Source: Astrocystis sublimbata
Lineage: Eukaryota; Ascomycota; Sordariomycetes; Xylariales; Xylariaceae
NCBI GenBank assembly: GCA_022453515.1
Contig: JAJNNY010000046.1
Location: forward strand, 1-64,000
DNA: 64,000 nucleotides
Direction of reading: 5' to 3'
In this document: positions 9,243-21,064 of the stretch, one piece after another
Numbering within the stretch: position 1 is the first letter of the stretch
Layout: each line of letters starts with the position of its first letter
Notes under the pieces: generated by a model
Told to the model about the DNA's origin: nothing
Seen by the model: the letters and a program-made list of their open reading frames with translations, nothing else
Database searches by the model: none
Translations under genes and position numbers: made by a program

Positions 9243-11321
9243 TTACTCGACCTGCAGACTCTGCAACCTCGCTTGTGTGGCGATGACCTGTTCAAGAATA
9301 TTCACGTTAGTCCTATTTCCGTATCCGTTTCGCAATAATGACCATCACGAGATATTGCTCCTGGGGATGGGGTAACTCACCTCAAGCGCCTGCTGCACCT
9401 CCAAAACCTTTCTAACCTCGCCCAACCAATCGCGACTCAGCGTCTTAGCCCAGCCCTCAAGCCCATTCATCTCCCTCGCTGCCGCATCAAGGTTACCCTC
9501 TTCCAGATACGTCTGTGTTCTCGTCAGGATAGACTCAACATCATCTCCCTCCGCAAGCCCCTGCTTCTTGAACATGACATGACTCAGCACCCAGCTCGAC
9601 GCGTGGCTCGCGACGCCCGCATCGTCGGGCAGCAGCGACGCCTTGCGCACCTCGCTCGCGACGCGTCTAAAGCGGTCGATGAGCTGGCTCGGGCTCGCGA
9701 TGCCGCGCTGGTAGGCCGAGGGGTTGATGGAGCCAATAGCCGCATTAACCGTCTCGTCCTCGCCCGAGATCTGGCGCAGCGCCACGAGTTCTCGCACAAA
9801 AGGCCGCGGGTGTTCATCGTCGGTGAGACTGGCGCGCACCGCCTCGACGGCGACGTGTAGCTGCTGCGTTCGCAAGTTCGTGTCGACGACGTCGTTCCAG
9901 CCTGTGGTCAGCATTTCCAATTCCTTGACCGCGTCGCTCAGCTGCTCAAGTCTTCCAAGACGTCCCTTGCGCTCAACCTCCACTTGTCCAGAAACGTCCT
10001 TGATAAACTGTTTCTTGAGATCGACGGCCTGCTCCAGGAGGCGGTTCTTCAGCTTCTCCTCTTGCACCCGGCGGTTCTGCTCGATCTCGGTGGTCAAGCG
10101 CGAATCATAGGCGGTCTGCACGCGCTTCATCTCCTCCTCGAACTCGACCTTCCACTGGCTCTCCTGCGCAGCCATGGTCGTCTCGACGCGGGAAACTAGT
10201 TCGTTGGCGGCGTTCTCAAACTCCTTGACACGGCTCTCGACGTTCTTGGCAGCCTCCTTCTCGACCTTGTCCTTGATATCCCGGATCTGGGACCCGACGC
10301 GGTCAATCTTGTTCTTGGCCAGGCTGATGGTGCTCGAGAAGCGGCCGTCGTCGTTGTCGTAGTTCACGACGGCGATGATGTCGTTGAGCATCTTGACCAG
10401 CTCCTGGATGACCGGCTCGTCTGCGTCTTTCACCTTCAGAGGGTCAAGGGGAGTCGGGGGCGGGAACCGCGAAGGCTCGTCGACCTCCGGGGCTTTGAAG
10501 CCAGACTGGCTGCTCTTTCTCTTGGGTGCCGCCTCCTTCTTGGCATCAGTAGCGGCCGGGGCCGGAGACTGGGCGCTTCCAGATGACTCGGTGGCGGAAG
10601 AGGGCTGCTTTCCAGCGCTCTTCTTCTTCGGCGGCTCCTTGCCGGTCGTAGCACTATTTTGACGACCAGAGGGCTCGCTGCTGTCGGCGACCCGCCACGA
10701 AGCACCGCTCTGGGGAGCGATCTTGACCGGGGCACCGGTGTCCTTGTTGCGCGTGCCGCTGTTGAGGGTGCCGGGGTACCGTTTCCGGAAGTCAGCCTCC
10801 TCGAAGTAGAGTACGGCCTCCTCGCCGAAAGGCACGTACTCGGTGAAGAAGTCGTGGAAGTTGTCGTTGATGCGCGAGTACCACACGCCGCCGCCGAAGG
10901 TCAGGGCGCCGAGGAGAGTGAGGGTGAGGACATAGTTGCGCAGACGACGGAAGAAGCCCTTCTTCTTCTTGATAGGCGCAGATGGAGGTGGTGGCGGGGG
11001 AGGAGTTGTTTTCGTTATGGTGGGAGGAGCCACGACCTCGGGAGCGGGGGGCGTGAGAGGGATATCTTGCGCGGCGACGGTCGAGTCGGCGACCTTGGCC
11101 TCGATTCTAGAAGTGGCGGGTTCACTCGCAGCGGCGGTGGTAGTCTCGGTCGCGGGCAACTTGGGGGGCTTAGGGTCCGCAATCGAGGGCTTCTTGTTGT
11201 CGGCAAAGCAGCGCTGGACGCCGGCTCTGGCGGCGATGGTGGGCTGCCATTGGCGGGCGGCAGCAGCACCGATGGGCCTGCTGCCTATAGCCCGGACAGA
11301 TCGCAGCGAGTTCCGCAACAT
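9243..11321 (-). CDS. MIC60: MICOS complex subunit MIC60 (mitofilin)
   Basis: Exon 1 is 9381-11321, intron 9288-9380 (GTGAGT...CAG), and a terminal exon of 15 codons including the stop is 9243-9287. The protein is 661 residues. MIC60 is the core MICOS subunit in the inner mitochondrial membrane and shapes crista junctions. Seen are an Arg-rich, acid-free presequence (about residues 1-40), a Pro/Ala/Thr-rich linker with a run of prolines, a single membrane helix at about 129-148 (YVLTLTLLGALTFGGGVWY), a low-complexity Ser/Lys region (about 200-290), a long coiled coil (about 320-480) and the conserved mitofilin C-terminal region ending in VIATQARLQSLQVE. Splicing to the last exon replaces the read-through tail at the donor and restores the helical end. 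Length agrees with fungal family members. Confidence 0.92.
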
Positions 11322-12670
11322 GAGGGCATCGAGCAGCCGTCAAGATGGTGCGGGAGGGTCGTTGCGCGGGGAGGGATGTTGGGGGAGTTGAGGTAATGGT
11401 GTTTTGGGGCAGAGACGAGATGCGAGGTTAGTTGCAATATGAGATAATGAGATAGCCTAGGTTAGGTACCTTGGTACATTAATTGGCCGCAGTGTGCACC
11501 TCCAAAGAATCAGGCCTGTACCTGGAGCCAGGGACAGAGCGAGCGGGAGAGAACTGGAGACGTAAAAACCTCGGAAGCTTTTTTTCAGAGCGGGATCCAA
11601 GCTTTGCTCCGGGCCTGCACCCGCCAAGCCCCAAGCTAGCAGACCCGGATAGCACTCCAAGCCTCCGGGCGAACGCAGCAACTCGCAAGGTACTGTGCTG
11701 TGCAGTGACGGCACAAGTGGGCCCATTAGGTACCTGGGGGGCCTTGGTAGGTAGGTATCACCACTGCTGTTGAGACCGTCGTTGGGAAATGCCCGTCTTG
11801 CTACCGTCCTGCTACGTCGACTGTGTCATACCTAACTAATGTTATACTCATCTCGGGCTTCAATCATCTCCCACTTTTCAATTTTTTTTGGATTCAATGA
11901 GCCGTGTCGTTTCTATCGCGATACTAACAATAACAAACCTTGTCAAATTCAAAAGAGAGGGAACAAAAACATACTTGCATGACGTACATGTATCTAGATA
12001 TGGTCCTATAATTCCAACATTCTGACTATGACCCTGATGCAAGATGAAACGGAAACGGTATTTGTCGATTTCAAACTGAGACAATTAGTGGTCTATCGTA
12101 TTACTACTTGTACCCCCATCACAACGCCACGGAAAGCAAAAGCAAGCAGTCTGTACCTGTACTTGTACTGTATGTGGCCTCGTGCATCGTGCTCTCTGGC
12201 CCGTCACCCAGTCACACCCCGTCACATCGCTGGTCTCGACTGACAGCTATATGAGACCCATGCGGCACTGTGCTTCAGAATCTTCGTCAAGAATCTCAAG
12301 CATGAAAAAACAGAATAGCGAGAAACACAATGTCAGAGGGAATGAGGGAACCGTGATGCCGTCCTGCCGAGAAAGAAACCCCAATGGAATGAATATACAC
12401 CAGATTTGCAACCACTTCGCCGTACTCTTTCTTCATCTTGGTCCTCCGCGAACTCGTGCACTCGTTCTACGCTCCCATACCGTTGTGTAGTGCTGAAAAA
12501 GTAAACCGAAGTCCTTGTTCTCGGAATGACGCAGAATAGTTGATCAAAATTCAACCGCGATGTGTCGATCAAGCGCCCTAAAAAGAAACAAGATTCCGAG
12601 GAAAAGGGTTGCAATCCCTTCTCGTCACCATCGATGCCGTGGTCGTGGGATAAAATGTGGCAGCGGCTTT
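11322..12670. other. Intergenic region upstream of MIC60 and downstream of the Rab5 gene
   Basis: About 1.35 kb. The left part (11322-11480) should be the MIC60 promoter and leader. The remainder holds short frames without family resemblance and presumably the 3' UTR of the Rab gene. Short TACCTA-type tracts occur near 11460 and 11745. Confidence 0.4.
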
Positions 12671-13610
12671 TTAGCAGCTGCAAGGTCCGCCAGCCTGCGT
12701 GTCTCTGCCTTCGACCGGGCCTAGGTTGACGCCGCCGGGCCGTTGGCCGGGTCGGGTGTGGCGGGGGCCGACCTGATCAAGGGGGAGCTTCTTGGCGATG
12801 GAAGTGAACAACTCTTGCACGTTCTCCGCTGTCTTGGCCGACGTCTCGAAGAACAGCAGACCGGCCTCGCTCGCATACGCTTCTGCTTCGGCCGTTGGCA
12901 CTGCGCGCTTGTCGGGCTGCTCGTTGACCAAATCCAGCTTGTTTCCGGCGAGCGCGATGATGATGTTCTCGTTCGCCTGGCGCTGCAGCTCCTTTACCCA
13001 CGCCTTTGCTTTGTCCAGGGATGCCTACAATCGAGCAGTGTCAGTCGATCACGGTGTACTTCGTTGGCCGAATTGAGACACGTAATACGGGTGATACGTA
13101 CGGATTGGGTTATGTCGTAGACGACAACGGCGCAGTTGGCATTTCGGTAGTACATGGGTGCGAGAGACTTATATCTCTCCTGGCCGGCGGTATCCCAGAT
13201 CTCAAACTTGACGGTGGTGTTCTCGTCGAGGGATATGGTCTGGGTGAGGAAGGCGGCGCCGATGGTTGATTCTCTGTACGAGTCGAATTGATCCTAGACG
13301 GGTGCGGTGTAAGCGAGCCGAGCTCGGAGGTATAGGTACGATGCGCATGTGGTACGGGGATGAAGTACCTTAACGAATCTCAACACTATCGAGCTCTATA
13401 TTTCATACGTGTCAGCTTGGATCGGCGTTTCGCATCGACATCGTCTTCGTTACCTTTCCGACAGCGGACTCTCCTGTAAGGATGGATTAGTATCGATGGC
13501 ATGCATGGACAAGCAGCGGGGGGATAAAGCATACCCAGTAATACCAACTTGAATTGTGCAAAGCGTGTGTTCATACCGCGGCCGGCGGCGGGCCCTGTCC
13601 GAGAAGCCAT
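12671..13610 (-). CDS. VPS21: Rab5/Vps21-type small GTPase
   Basis: Five exons: 13535-13610, 13454-13473, 13369-13395, 13102-13293 and 12671-13024, giving 222 residues. All junctions use GT-AG and keep frame. All GTPase motifs are present: P-loop GESAVGKSS (split across three exons), switch I with [27 protein letters not shown] and ETSAKT. The C-terminus ends CSC for double geranylgeranylation. IGAAFLTQ and [14 protein letters not shown] are typical of Rab5. Rab5/Vps21 proteins control early endosome fusion and vacuolar sorting. Two very small exons of 20 and 27 nt encode the phosphate-binding loop region. It is transcribed divergently from SAC1. Confidence 0.93.
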
Positions 13611-14560
13611 TACGGGAGTGTGTGAAATGAGGATGGCCTAGATGGAAGGTAGATGGTGGCGCGGTGGTGGCGGATCAAGGAACAAAGGGCCGACGATGGC
13701 ACGGCGTGTGTGTTCGGGGTGGAAGGGAGCTCTGGTGCACGACTCGGGAGATGGTCGATCGAGTTCGGGATGTATGTAAGAGGTAGTGGACGGGACGAGG
13801 CAGAAGCGCAGCCGGCGATGGTGATGTGGTAGCAGCAGAAGTGGGATGGTGGCGGTGATAGGGAGAGCGTAGGTGATGGTGATAGGTAGAGTTGTTAGGG
13901 GTCTGTCGGTGGTGTCGGCCGCTCACTCGCGCTCCCGTCACTTGATCACTGCCTGGCTGGCTGCTATATTTGGCGAATAAGAGAAGCAAGTTGGCTACCT
14001 GTAGGCAGTGAGACAGCTCGAAGTGGGTCGGGCCAGGCCTTGGGGGGCTTGCGTCGTTCGTTCCAGCGCGAGACGTGAGCTGAGCTGCATGCCCCGTGCA
14101 GGCCGCGAGGGACCTGGGCAGGTCAAGGGGCCGGACAAACGACGTCTGCCTTACGTACAGAGCAGCGAGCTACGTAATCTACGCACCACTAGTCCACTTA
14201 GGTAATGATGAAGTACCTCTGTAGGTGGGGCAACCATGTGAACACTTACATGTACCTGGCGACTGGCTAACTTCAGGAGCTGCTCGAATCTGGTCTTGAA
14301 TCTAAACACCCTACCTAGTGGCCCAACAGAGTCCATATTCGATCTTCAATATCATCGACAATTCCCCCCAGGGGCCGCGACAGCTTCAATCGCCACCCCT
14401 ACCGATTGCCCCCGACCGGCACAGCTGCCCCGAGGCTGCCAGCCCCAGCAGACAGTCCCGCCTCAGACTGCCCATGCCCAGGTGGCCTTCTCCTAGCAAA
14501 ACCTTCTGTCTCTGCGAAGACTATGAATCTGCGCCGCACCTCGCCAACACCTAGCCCATC
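13611..14560. promoter_or_regulatory. Divergent promoter region between Rab5 and SAC1
   Basis: About 950 bp separate the two start codons. Long pyrimidine/purine-biased stretches (13690-13900) and CT-rich sequence before 14561 fit fungal 5' leaders. No gene is supported here. Confidence 0.45.
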
Positions 14561-16822
14561 ATGACGCTCCCTTATCGCGACATCAATGTCCATGTCGCCC
14601 CCGAATCTTACACCTTCACATCGCCCTCCTCGCCCGCTGCTCCTGCTCTTGTCATCGACAGGCCAACTGGCGATGTCCGGCTGAGCGAGACTGCCTCCGT
14701 CAGTACCAAACGTGTCGCCCGCGTCTCGAGTATAGCCGGTATCCTTGGCCTGATCCGATTGCGACTAGGTACGCTCCCTTCTCTTGTCAAAATCCGTGTT
14801 CATGGTCGGACGCTGACCTGCTGTGCACAGACAAGTATGCCATTGTCATCACCAAAGCTCAGCCCATCGGCCGGCTGAAGGGACACATGGTCTACAAAGT
14901 CATATCGACCGATTTCCTGCCCATGCGAGAACGCCAGATACGCGACCCCGACGAGGATCAGTTCCTGTTCCTTCTCAAGACCTTCATCATGAGCGGCCCC
15001 ATGTACTTCTCTTACTCCATCGATCTCACCAACAGCTTCCAGCGACAGGCCTCCATCGACAACTCCGCCCCTCTCTGGATGCGCGCCGACGACCGATTCT
15101 TTTGGAACCGCTTCGTCCAGTCCGACCTCATCGACTTTCGGAGGCTGGGCCACCGATCCCAGCAGGGTCCCCAACCCGCCGTTGATCCCTTCATCTTACC
15201 GCTGATATGGGGCACCCTAGAGATCCGGCCGACCAAGTTCAAGGGCACTCCTTTGACCATCGTCCTGATCACAAGAAAGGCGCGTTATCGGGCTGGAACA
15301 AGATATTTCACCAGAGGTCTCGATGAGGATGGACACGCCGCCAACTACAACGAGACCGAGCAAGTCGTCGTTTTGAACGACACGGGAGGTGGACTGGGCG
15401 GATACGCAGGCAGCACCGACATGCAAAGCGGCAAGTTCGGCGCGTCTGAAGGACCCGAGACCCAGGTCATGTCCTACGTCCAGACGCGAGGAAGTGTGCC
15501 CGTCTACTGGTCCGAAATCAACGTTCTCAAGTACACCCCCAAGCTCCAGATCCGCGGCATCGAGACTGCCTTCTCAGCCGCCAAGAAGCACTTCGACGAG
15601 CAGATCCGCATATATGGCGACAACTATCTCGTCAACCTGGTGAACCAGAAAGGCCGTGAGAAGCGCATCAAGGAGGCTTATGAACAGATGGTCGAGATGC
15701 TACTGTCTTCGAAGTCAGAATCCGTCAGCAAGGACCAACTTACTGATGAAAAGTTCCACGTCGTCGAGCCGCAGACTACCGAGCAGGAGCTCGATCGGCT
15801 GCACTATGTCTACTTCGACTACCATCACGAGACCAAGGGGATGCAGATCCACCGCGCCATGCTGCTAGTCGACAAGCTGCACGACTCGCTGATCGCACAG
15901 CAGTACTTCCGCGGCGTCGACATGCCTGCCAACAGCGGGCTAGAAACCAGGAATTTCCAAACGAGCGTCGTGCGCACAAACTGCATGGACTCGCTTGACC
16001 TGACCGCACCAACGTCGTGCAGAGCATGCTCGCCCGCTGGACCCTCGATCGCATCTTCGTCGACCTGGGCCTGCAGCAGCGAGGGGAGACCTTTGCCACC
16101 ACAGATCCGGCCTTCGAGTTCCTGTTCCGCAACCTGTGGGCTGATAACGCGGATACCGTAGCCAAAGCCTACGCTGGCACGGGCGCCATGAAGACGGACG
16201 TCACAAGACTCGGGAAGCGCACGAGACAAGGGGCGTTGCAGGATGGCAATATTGCCGTGACGAGGTACTACCTGAACAATTTCCGCGACGGCCCGCGACA
16301 AGATGCGTATGATTTGTTCTTGGGTGCCTATGAGCCCGGCACCGCTAATATCGGCTCGTCGCTCGTCTTCGCCGATCGGAGACCGGTTCTTATCCAGAGC
16401 ATACCCTACCTGCTCGCCTTCAGCATATTCTTCGTCTTCTTGGGCTTGTTCAGCAAGCAGCTGCCGGACTCGGCCGTCCTGCCCATGCGGATCTTCATTT
16501 TCTTCTGGCTGATTGTGGCCGGCTGGAGCTTGCATTTTATACTACAGAACGGCATGTTATTTGTAAGTGACAGGCTCATTAACCCATGATCTTCGATCTC
16601 GCAAATTTCATACACATAGATATATATACTAACCGTTGTGTCCTATCCTAGGTAAACTGGCCAAAACTAAATCCACGCCCCTGGGCTATAGAAGGCTATC
16701 AGGAGACTATCGGCAAGATCCGGAAAGGCACGATGCTTGGCTCCTTTGTGGCGAAGCACGAGCGCGGCCTGAGTACCGCCAGGTATCTGAATGCCGAGGA
16801 GGGCAAGAAGAGGATTGAGTGA
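14561..16822 (+). CDS. SAC1: SAC1-type phosphoinositide phosphatase, frameshifted in the catalytic motif
   Basis: Exons are 14561-14768, 14831-16562 and 16652-16822. SAC1 is an ER/Golgi membrane phosphatase acting mainly on PI4P. Seen are the N-terminal SAC domain (DKYAIVITKAQPIGRLKGH, YFSYSIDLTNSFQR, FFWNRFVQSDLI, GSVPVYWSEIN), the RTNCMDSLD start of the CX5R(T/S) active site near residue 454, and, downstream, two C-terminal membrane helices and WPKLNPRP. After MDSLD a tandem TGACC duplication (15996-16005) shifts the frame by five bases. Reading resumes in another frame with RTNVVQSMLARW, exactly the expected continuation. Without the extra five bases the protein would be about 701 residues. 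As written, translation past LD is out of frame and ends at 16162 or earlier. Either the allele is dead or the assembly has an error. Confidence 0.88.
15996..16005 (+). repeat. Tandem TGACC duplication disrupting the SAC1 active-site codons
   Basis: Two adjacent copies of TGACC. Removing one restores the codons for DRTNVV in the CX5R(T/S) motif. Five nt is too short for an intron. Confidence 0.85.
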
Positions 16823-17780
16823 TTTTGCGAAATGGGCAGTGGGTGTGATTTTGGCTACCAACCTCCTACCTACCAATTAAATACTAACCTAAGTAGATAT
16901 ATACATACATACATACTCCTAATTGAGGACGGGTTATTGTACTGTACTGTACTGTACTCGACTACATAGTCGGAGTCGGGGATGGGGATAGCCTGGGTTG
17001 TAGAGATAGATAGAGTTGTTACAGATGTTTTAATTACCATGATGGAAGGTCCTTGAATTCAATGGAAGGGAGTATTGAGGATACTTTTACCATCTCGCTT
17101 TCGACTTATATGATCTTGCTTTGAATTAATTGTTCAGACTTCAGAGGTGGTTGGGTCAGAGATAGCTCAGGTAAGACTATACACATAAGCTGAGGTTACA
17201 TGACTCTAGCTCACCTGATGTTGATGTAGGTCTTCTATGTATCGCGATATCTCGTATACCGGGCCTTGCCTACTTCAACTCATATTATATAGAACCAGAA
17301 GAGGGGCTCCGCCCAAGAGGGCCTGGTTGGACTCCTGGAATCTCAGCTATTATCTATTACTTTAGGTGAGCTCAAGTTGAGGGAACCTTCCTACATCCAT
17401 GTCATGTCGGTAGTTGCGCTCGCTGGTGTAACCGTGTGTTGCAGGTGCACTGCTTTTTTAGCCCCAAAGGAAAAGATAACGAGAGTACATATAGTATCCT
17501 GCAACGAGAGATTCTGTAATTCACGAGGCTGCAATGAGTTTCATTATTATTGGACTCGCCGACTACCTAAGACTCTCGAGGAATCAGCCCCAACCTAGCT
17601 AGGTAGGGGGTACCTTAAAAGCTTAAGCCCTTGGCACAAACACCCACCTCATAATTAGTTCCTTTTCTAATAATTACAATAACCAAATTGTCCTATTGAA
17701 TTGCCGCTGGTTCTCTCTCTGGGGGAGAAAGATGTATAACGGAACGGACATTTAAAGGGATTCAAAAAGCAAAACCATGC
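16823..17780. other. Intergenic region with a TGTAC microsatellite
   Basis: About 960 bp downstream of SAC1. It contains a short pentanucleotide run of TGTAC near 16937-16960 and several GATA-, TACATA- and TAGGTA-rich stretches. No gene is seen. Confidence 0.4.
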
Positions 17781-17851
17781 TCTCGATCGGGGAATCGAAC
17801 CCCGGCCACCTGCGTGACAAGCAGGTATCCTAACCACTAGACCAATCGAGA
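17781..17851 (-). tRNA. tRNA-Asp (GTC)
   Basis: The minus strand folds into a full cloverleaf of 71 nt without an intron. The acceptor stem pairs TCTCGAT with ATCGAGA. The anticodon stem CCTGC/GCAGG encloses the loop TTGTCAC, with anticodon GTC. The T arm carries GGTTCGATTCC and the D arm the conserved TAGTGGTTAGGAT. Confidence 0.95.
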
Positions 17852-18886
17852 CTGAAAGATTTTATACTGCTTGTTGGAATATGAAGACACATTGAGTGGA
17901 TTATATACCTAATTAGGAAAAGAGTACTTAGCCACCTGTGCCTATTTCCCCCTTCTTTTCGCCATGCACATAAAGGCCCAGCCATCTCAAACCTCACAAC
18001 AGAGAATAGACCTCACATCCCAGCTGTTCAGCTAGGTATTAGGGCCATTGTTACATTAGACCAGGAGCTACTACTGCGGCTTAGTAAGTGCCGGCTTTGC
18101 TACCTAAGTAGTAGAATAGAGTAAGTAAGTAAGTAGTCCTGAAGTTCTAGATTATAGAGTTGGAAGGACAATGGTCCATTGTGATCCGCTCTAGGTCAGG
18201 ATACCAAGTCTTACGTGGATTTCTACAATCGGGTCTTATAAGTACCTAGGTAGGTAAGTTACTGCGAAATCTCATCATGTCAGGTAAAATTGCTTGAGGA
18301 GGATGAACAGGTATATTGTCTTCAAGATCAAAAGACACATAGGTTAAGTTCTCTTACAATTATCTTATCCATGATGGTCTCAACAATTAGTTGGTGAGAA
18401 GCCGTATGAAAGACTAATTAATCTATTCGTCTCTCGGGTAACATTATCAGATGTACTCCATATTGGACAATGATGCCACGATTCCTTTGTCGCGAACTCC
18501 TTATTTTGTTTCTAGAGATATCCTTCGTAGAGGTACTCCATAAGCCAGACAGCTATCATCACTATTCACAATCGCAGATAAACTCCAACCGGGCTCTCGT
18601 AGAGTCAATCGAGTGTTTGCAGATGATAGCATAACTCTGATGGCTCTTTTCAATCAATTAACTAGATCACCATTCGAAGCTTATAGAAGGAGCTTTTGTT
18701 TCTTGTCATCTATTTATTACCCGCGCGTTTTTCTCGTCTGAACTAAGAATCTAGCTTTGTTGAAGCACGACCATAACCACCTGTTGTTGAATCGTCATCA
18801 CTAGTACCCTGATACCCTCTCGCCATCTATCTTCTCCTTCTCTTTCTCCTCTACCGCCTATTCTAACCTAACTGTGCAGTGTACGT
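17852..18886. other. Intergenic region without a recognised gene
   Basis: About 1 kb of AT-rich sequence with short TAAGTA and TAGGTA repeats (18115-18135, 18240-18260). It ends at the 3' side of the folylpolyglutamate synthase-like gene. Nothing else is recognised. Confidence 0.4.
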
Positions 18887-21064
18887 TCAATCCTCCGCCC
18901 CCGGCTCCAGCGTCCTTAACACAGCGCCGACAAGATGCAGCGAGCCGGTGACGAGGACAAGCGTCTTCGTCTCCGTCTCCATCTTCGTAGCCCCCTCTAC
19001 TCTTCCCCGTCCTCCTCCCCCTCTCTCACCCTGACACTTCCAATAGTGTTCCTGGTGGTCGTAAGCCAGCATCCGGACCCGGCCCACCGCGTCCGCCACA
19101 TTGTCCATGACCCACGTGACAGTTCCAGGGGACATATCGAGCAAGGCTTCGGCAGCAGCCTCCTGGACCGAGAGGTCGATCTCCGGTTTCGTCCGCGCTT
19201 CTATTCCCGATTCTGCCTCTTCCTCGTGAGTGGCAGGTAAAATACTCACCGTCAGCTCATTCCGTGTGAAAACCGCTTCGGAGAAATGTATCTTTGGGCT
19301 TCGCGCGATGGAAGTGGAAGTGGAAGCGGCATGGGTAGTAGCAGTGGAAGTGCAAAAAGCAGAGGGGAGGAAGCTTCTGCTGTTCTTCTTGATATCATTC
19401 AACAGCCCGCTCAGAAGCTTCGCGGCATCCCGGTCCTGCTGGTTGAACAGTAAAATGACATTCAGCGCCATCTGCTTGTCCCGTCCCCATCCGTTCTCAC
19501 TCTCGCTGCGCAGCTTCCCGACGAACCACCGCGCAACCTCGGCCAGGCTCTCCGTCGTGTGCGCGCCATCAATCAGCCAGGTGATGGGGCCTTCCTCATC
19601 TTCTATAGTCTCGCAGCGGCCTCTGAGTCTTGCGTTCTGTAGCGCCGAGGTGAACTCTGTTGGGATGTTTTCCAGTTTCTCATCATCCTCGGATCCCCGT
19701 GATGACTCCCCAGCCAAGACCCGTAGATGTTCACGTGCTGCCAGCACCGCAAGAGCCTGGTTATATTTCTGAAACTCGCCATCGAGGGTATCCTTCCGCA
19801 GTCCCTCTCCCTTATCCCTCACCATCCCCATACTCCCACCCCATCTCTCCACCTCCTCATCCCCAACCTCAACGAGCCTCGCCCCTTTCTCCGTCGCCCT
19901 TTCCCTCAGCACCTTCATCGTTTCCTCCCCTTCGCCTCCCCTCCCCGTAAGCCGTCTAGTAAAACACCTCCTGCCCCTCTTACAAACCCCGGCCTTATGC
20001 CACGCAATGCGCGGCAGCGTATTTCCCAGCATACCCACATGATCAATGCCCAACTGCGCAACAACACTCGCCGACACCATCTCCGCCGTCAGGACATTCG
20101 TCGAGTCGTACTCGCCACCAATACCACACTCGATGACAGCGCTACGCACGCCTTCAGACAGGAAAGCGCGCAGCGCGACGAGGGTCAGGAAGCGGAAGTA
20201 GAAAGGCTTGGTGGCGGGGCCGGAGAGGTGGGGTTCTAACCGCTCTTGATGTTGTTTTCGTTGTAGCTGTTGTAGTTGTTGTAGCGATAGTATTTCTGGC
20301 GATGAGGGAAGGGGTTGTGGGGGAAGGGGTTGCGAGGAAGATTCCCGCCTCGCAGCCTCGGTGCACGCATCCCATATCTCGAAGAAGTACCGCGCGAACA
20401 GCTCGCGCGAGATAGGGACGCCGTCAATGGCGATGCGCTCGCGCACCGAGACGAGGTGCGGCGAGGTGTATGTGCCGACTTTGCCTGCGATCTGTCTTAT
20501 TCTCATCCTTTCTTTGCTGATACCGTCTTCTGCTTTGCCTTCTCCCCCTTCCGCTCTCTTTCCTTGGGCCTCAGATCCACGCGGCCCCAACAACAGCGCC
20601 GTCAAATAAGCGCAAACAGACCCCTTCCCCTTCGTGCCCGCGACGTGGACGCACTTCATCCCCGACGCTTCCAGCTCCTGCATGGAGATCCCACTACGTT
20701 CCAGCCACGCGCGCATCTCGGGGAGCGCGAGGGCGTTGATGTCCTGCTGGCCCTGCGCATTCTCAGGTGGGGGGAACAAGGAGACGATGGTCTTGTTGGA
20801 TTGCAGCGCGGCGAGGTGCGTGAGGGCTGATTCGTAGGTGCGCGCCATGGTGGACGATGATGATGACCGAGTGTTTTGGGGGAGGTGGTAACTTGCGATA
20901 AAAGGGATGGATGTGGTTGAAGGTATTGAAGTAGCGGGAGTGAAGGGCCGCGTTCTCTTTCGCCAGTTTATTATTGTTGTTGTTCGTCTCGTTATCCAGC
21001 TGCTGCTGCTGCTGATGAGTCGTGGCGAGGAGGTATTATGAGTGAGGCGGGCGAAGGTCGCCAT
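18887..21064 (-). CDS. Folylpolyglutamate synthase-like protein, long divergent paralogue
   Basis: A single exon of 725 residues. The family adds glutamates to tetrahydrofolate using ATP. Seen are the P-loop AGTKGKGS (about residues 142-149), GTYTSPHLVSVRERIAIDG, ELFARYFFEIWD, ECGIGGEYDSTNVL, LGIDHVGMLGNTL, WHKAGV, WLIDGAHTTESL, LLFNQQDRDA and a closing VTGSLHLVGAVLR. AGTKGKGS rather than AGTNGKGS places it with Met7-type synthases, not dihydrofolate synthase. It is about 200 residues longer than usual because of low-complexity inserts and an N-terminal extension. The extension (residues 1-72) is Ser/Thr/Arg-rich and acid-free, like a mitochondrial presequence. An internal Met73 starts the MARTYESAL core, so two isoforms are possible. 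Its closest neighbour is a shorter paralogue on the same strand. Confidence 0.88.
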   Translation of the reverse strand: MATFARLTHNTSSPRLISSSSSWITRRTTTIINWRKRTRPFTPATSIPSTTSIPFIASYHLPQNTRSSSSSTMARTYESALTHLAALQSNKTIVSLFPPPENAQGQQDINALALPEMRAWLERSGISMQELEASGMKCVHVAGTKGKGSVCAYLTALLLGPRGSEAQGKRAEGGEGKAEDGISKERMRIRQIAGKVGTYTSPHLVSVRERIAIDGVPISRELFARYFFEIWDACTEAARRESSSQPLPPQPLPSSPEILSLQQLQQLQRKQHQERLEPHLSGPATKPFYFRFLTLVALRAFLSEGVRSAVIECGIGGEYDSTNVLTAEMVSASVVAQLGIDHVGMLGNTLPRIAWHKAGVCKRGRRCFTRRLTGRGGEGEETMKVLRERATEKGARLVEVGDEEVERWGGSMGMVRDKGEGLRKDTLDGEFQKYNQALAVLAAREHLRVLAGESSRGSEDDEKLENIPTEFTSALQNARLRGRCETIEDEEGPITWLIDGAHTTESLAEVARWFVGKLRSESENGWGRDKQMALNVILLFNQQDRDAAKLLSGLLNDIKKNSRSFLPSAFCTSTATTHAASTSTSIARSPKIHFSEAVFTRNELTVSILPATHEEEAESGIEARTKPEIDLSVQEAAAEALLDMSPGTVTWVMDNVADAVGRVRMLAYDHQEHYWKCQGERGGGGRGRVEGATKMETETKTLVLVTGSLHLVGAVLRTLEPGAED

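Noticed and set aside
10659..11396. Long plus-strand frame (245 codons) opposite MIC60
   Set aside because: It is antisense to a well-supported MIC60 exon and its Gly/Arg/Val-rich composition is what GC-biased codons give on the opposite strand.
15912..16022. An intron explaining the SAC1 frame change
   Set aside because: Conserved SAC1 sequence is continuous on both sides; any GT-AG pair across the site would remove the catalytic motif.
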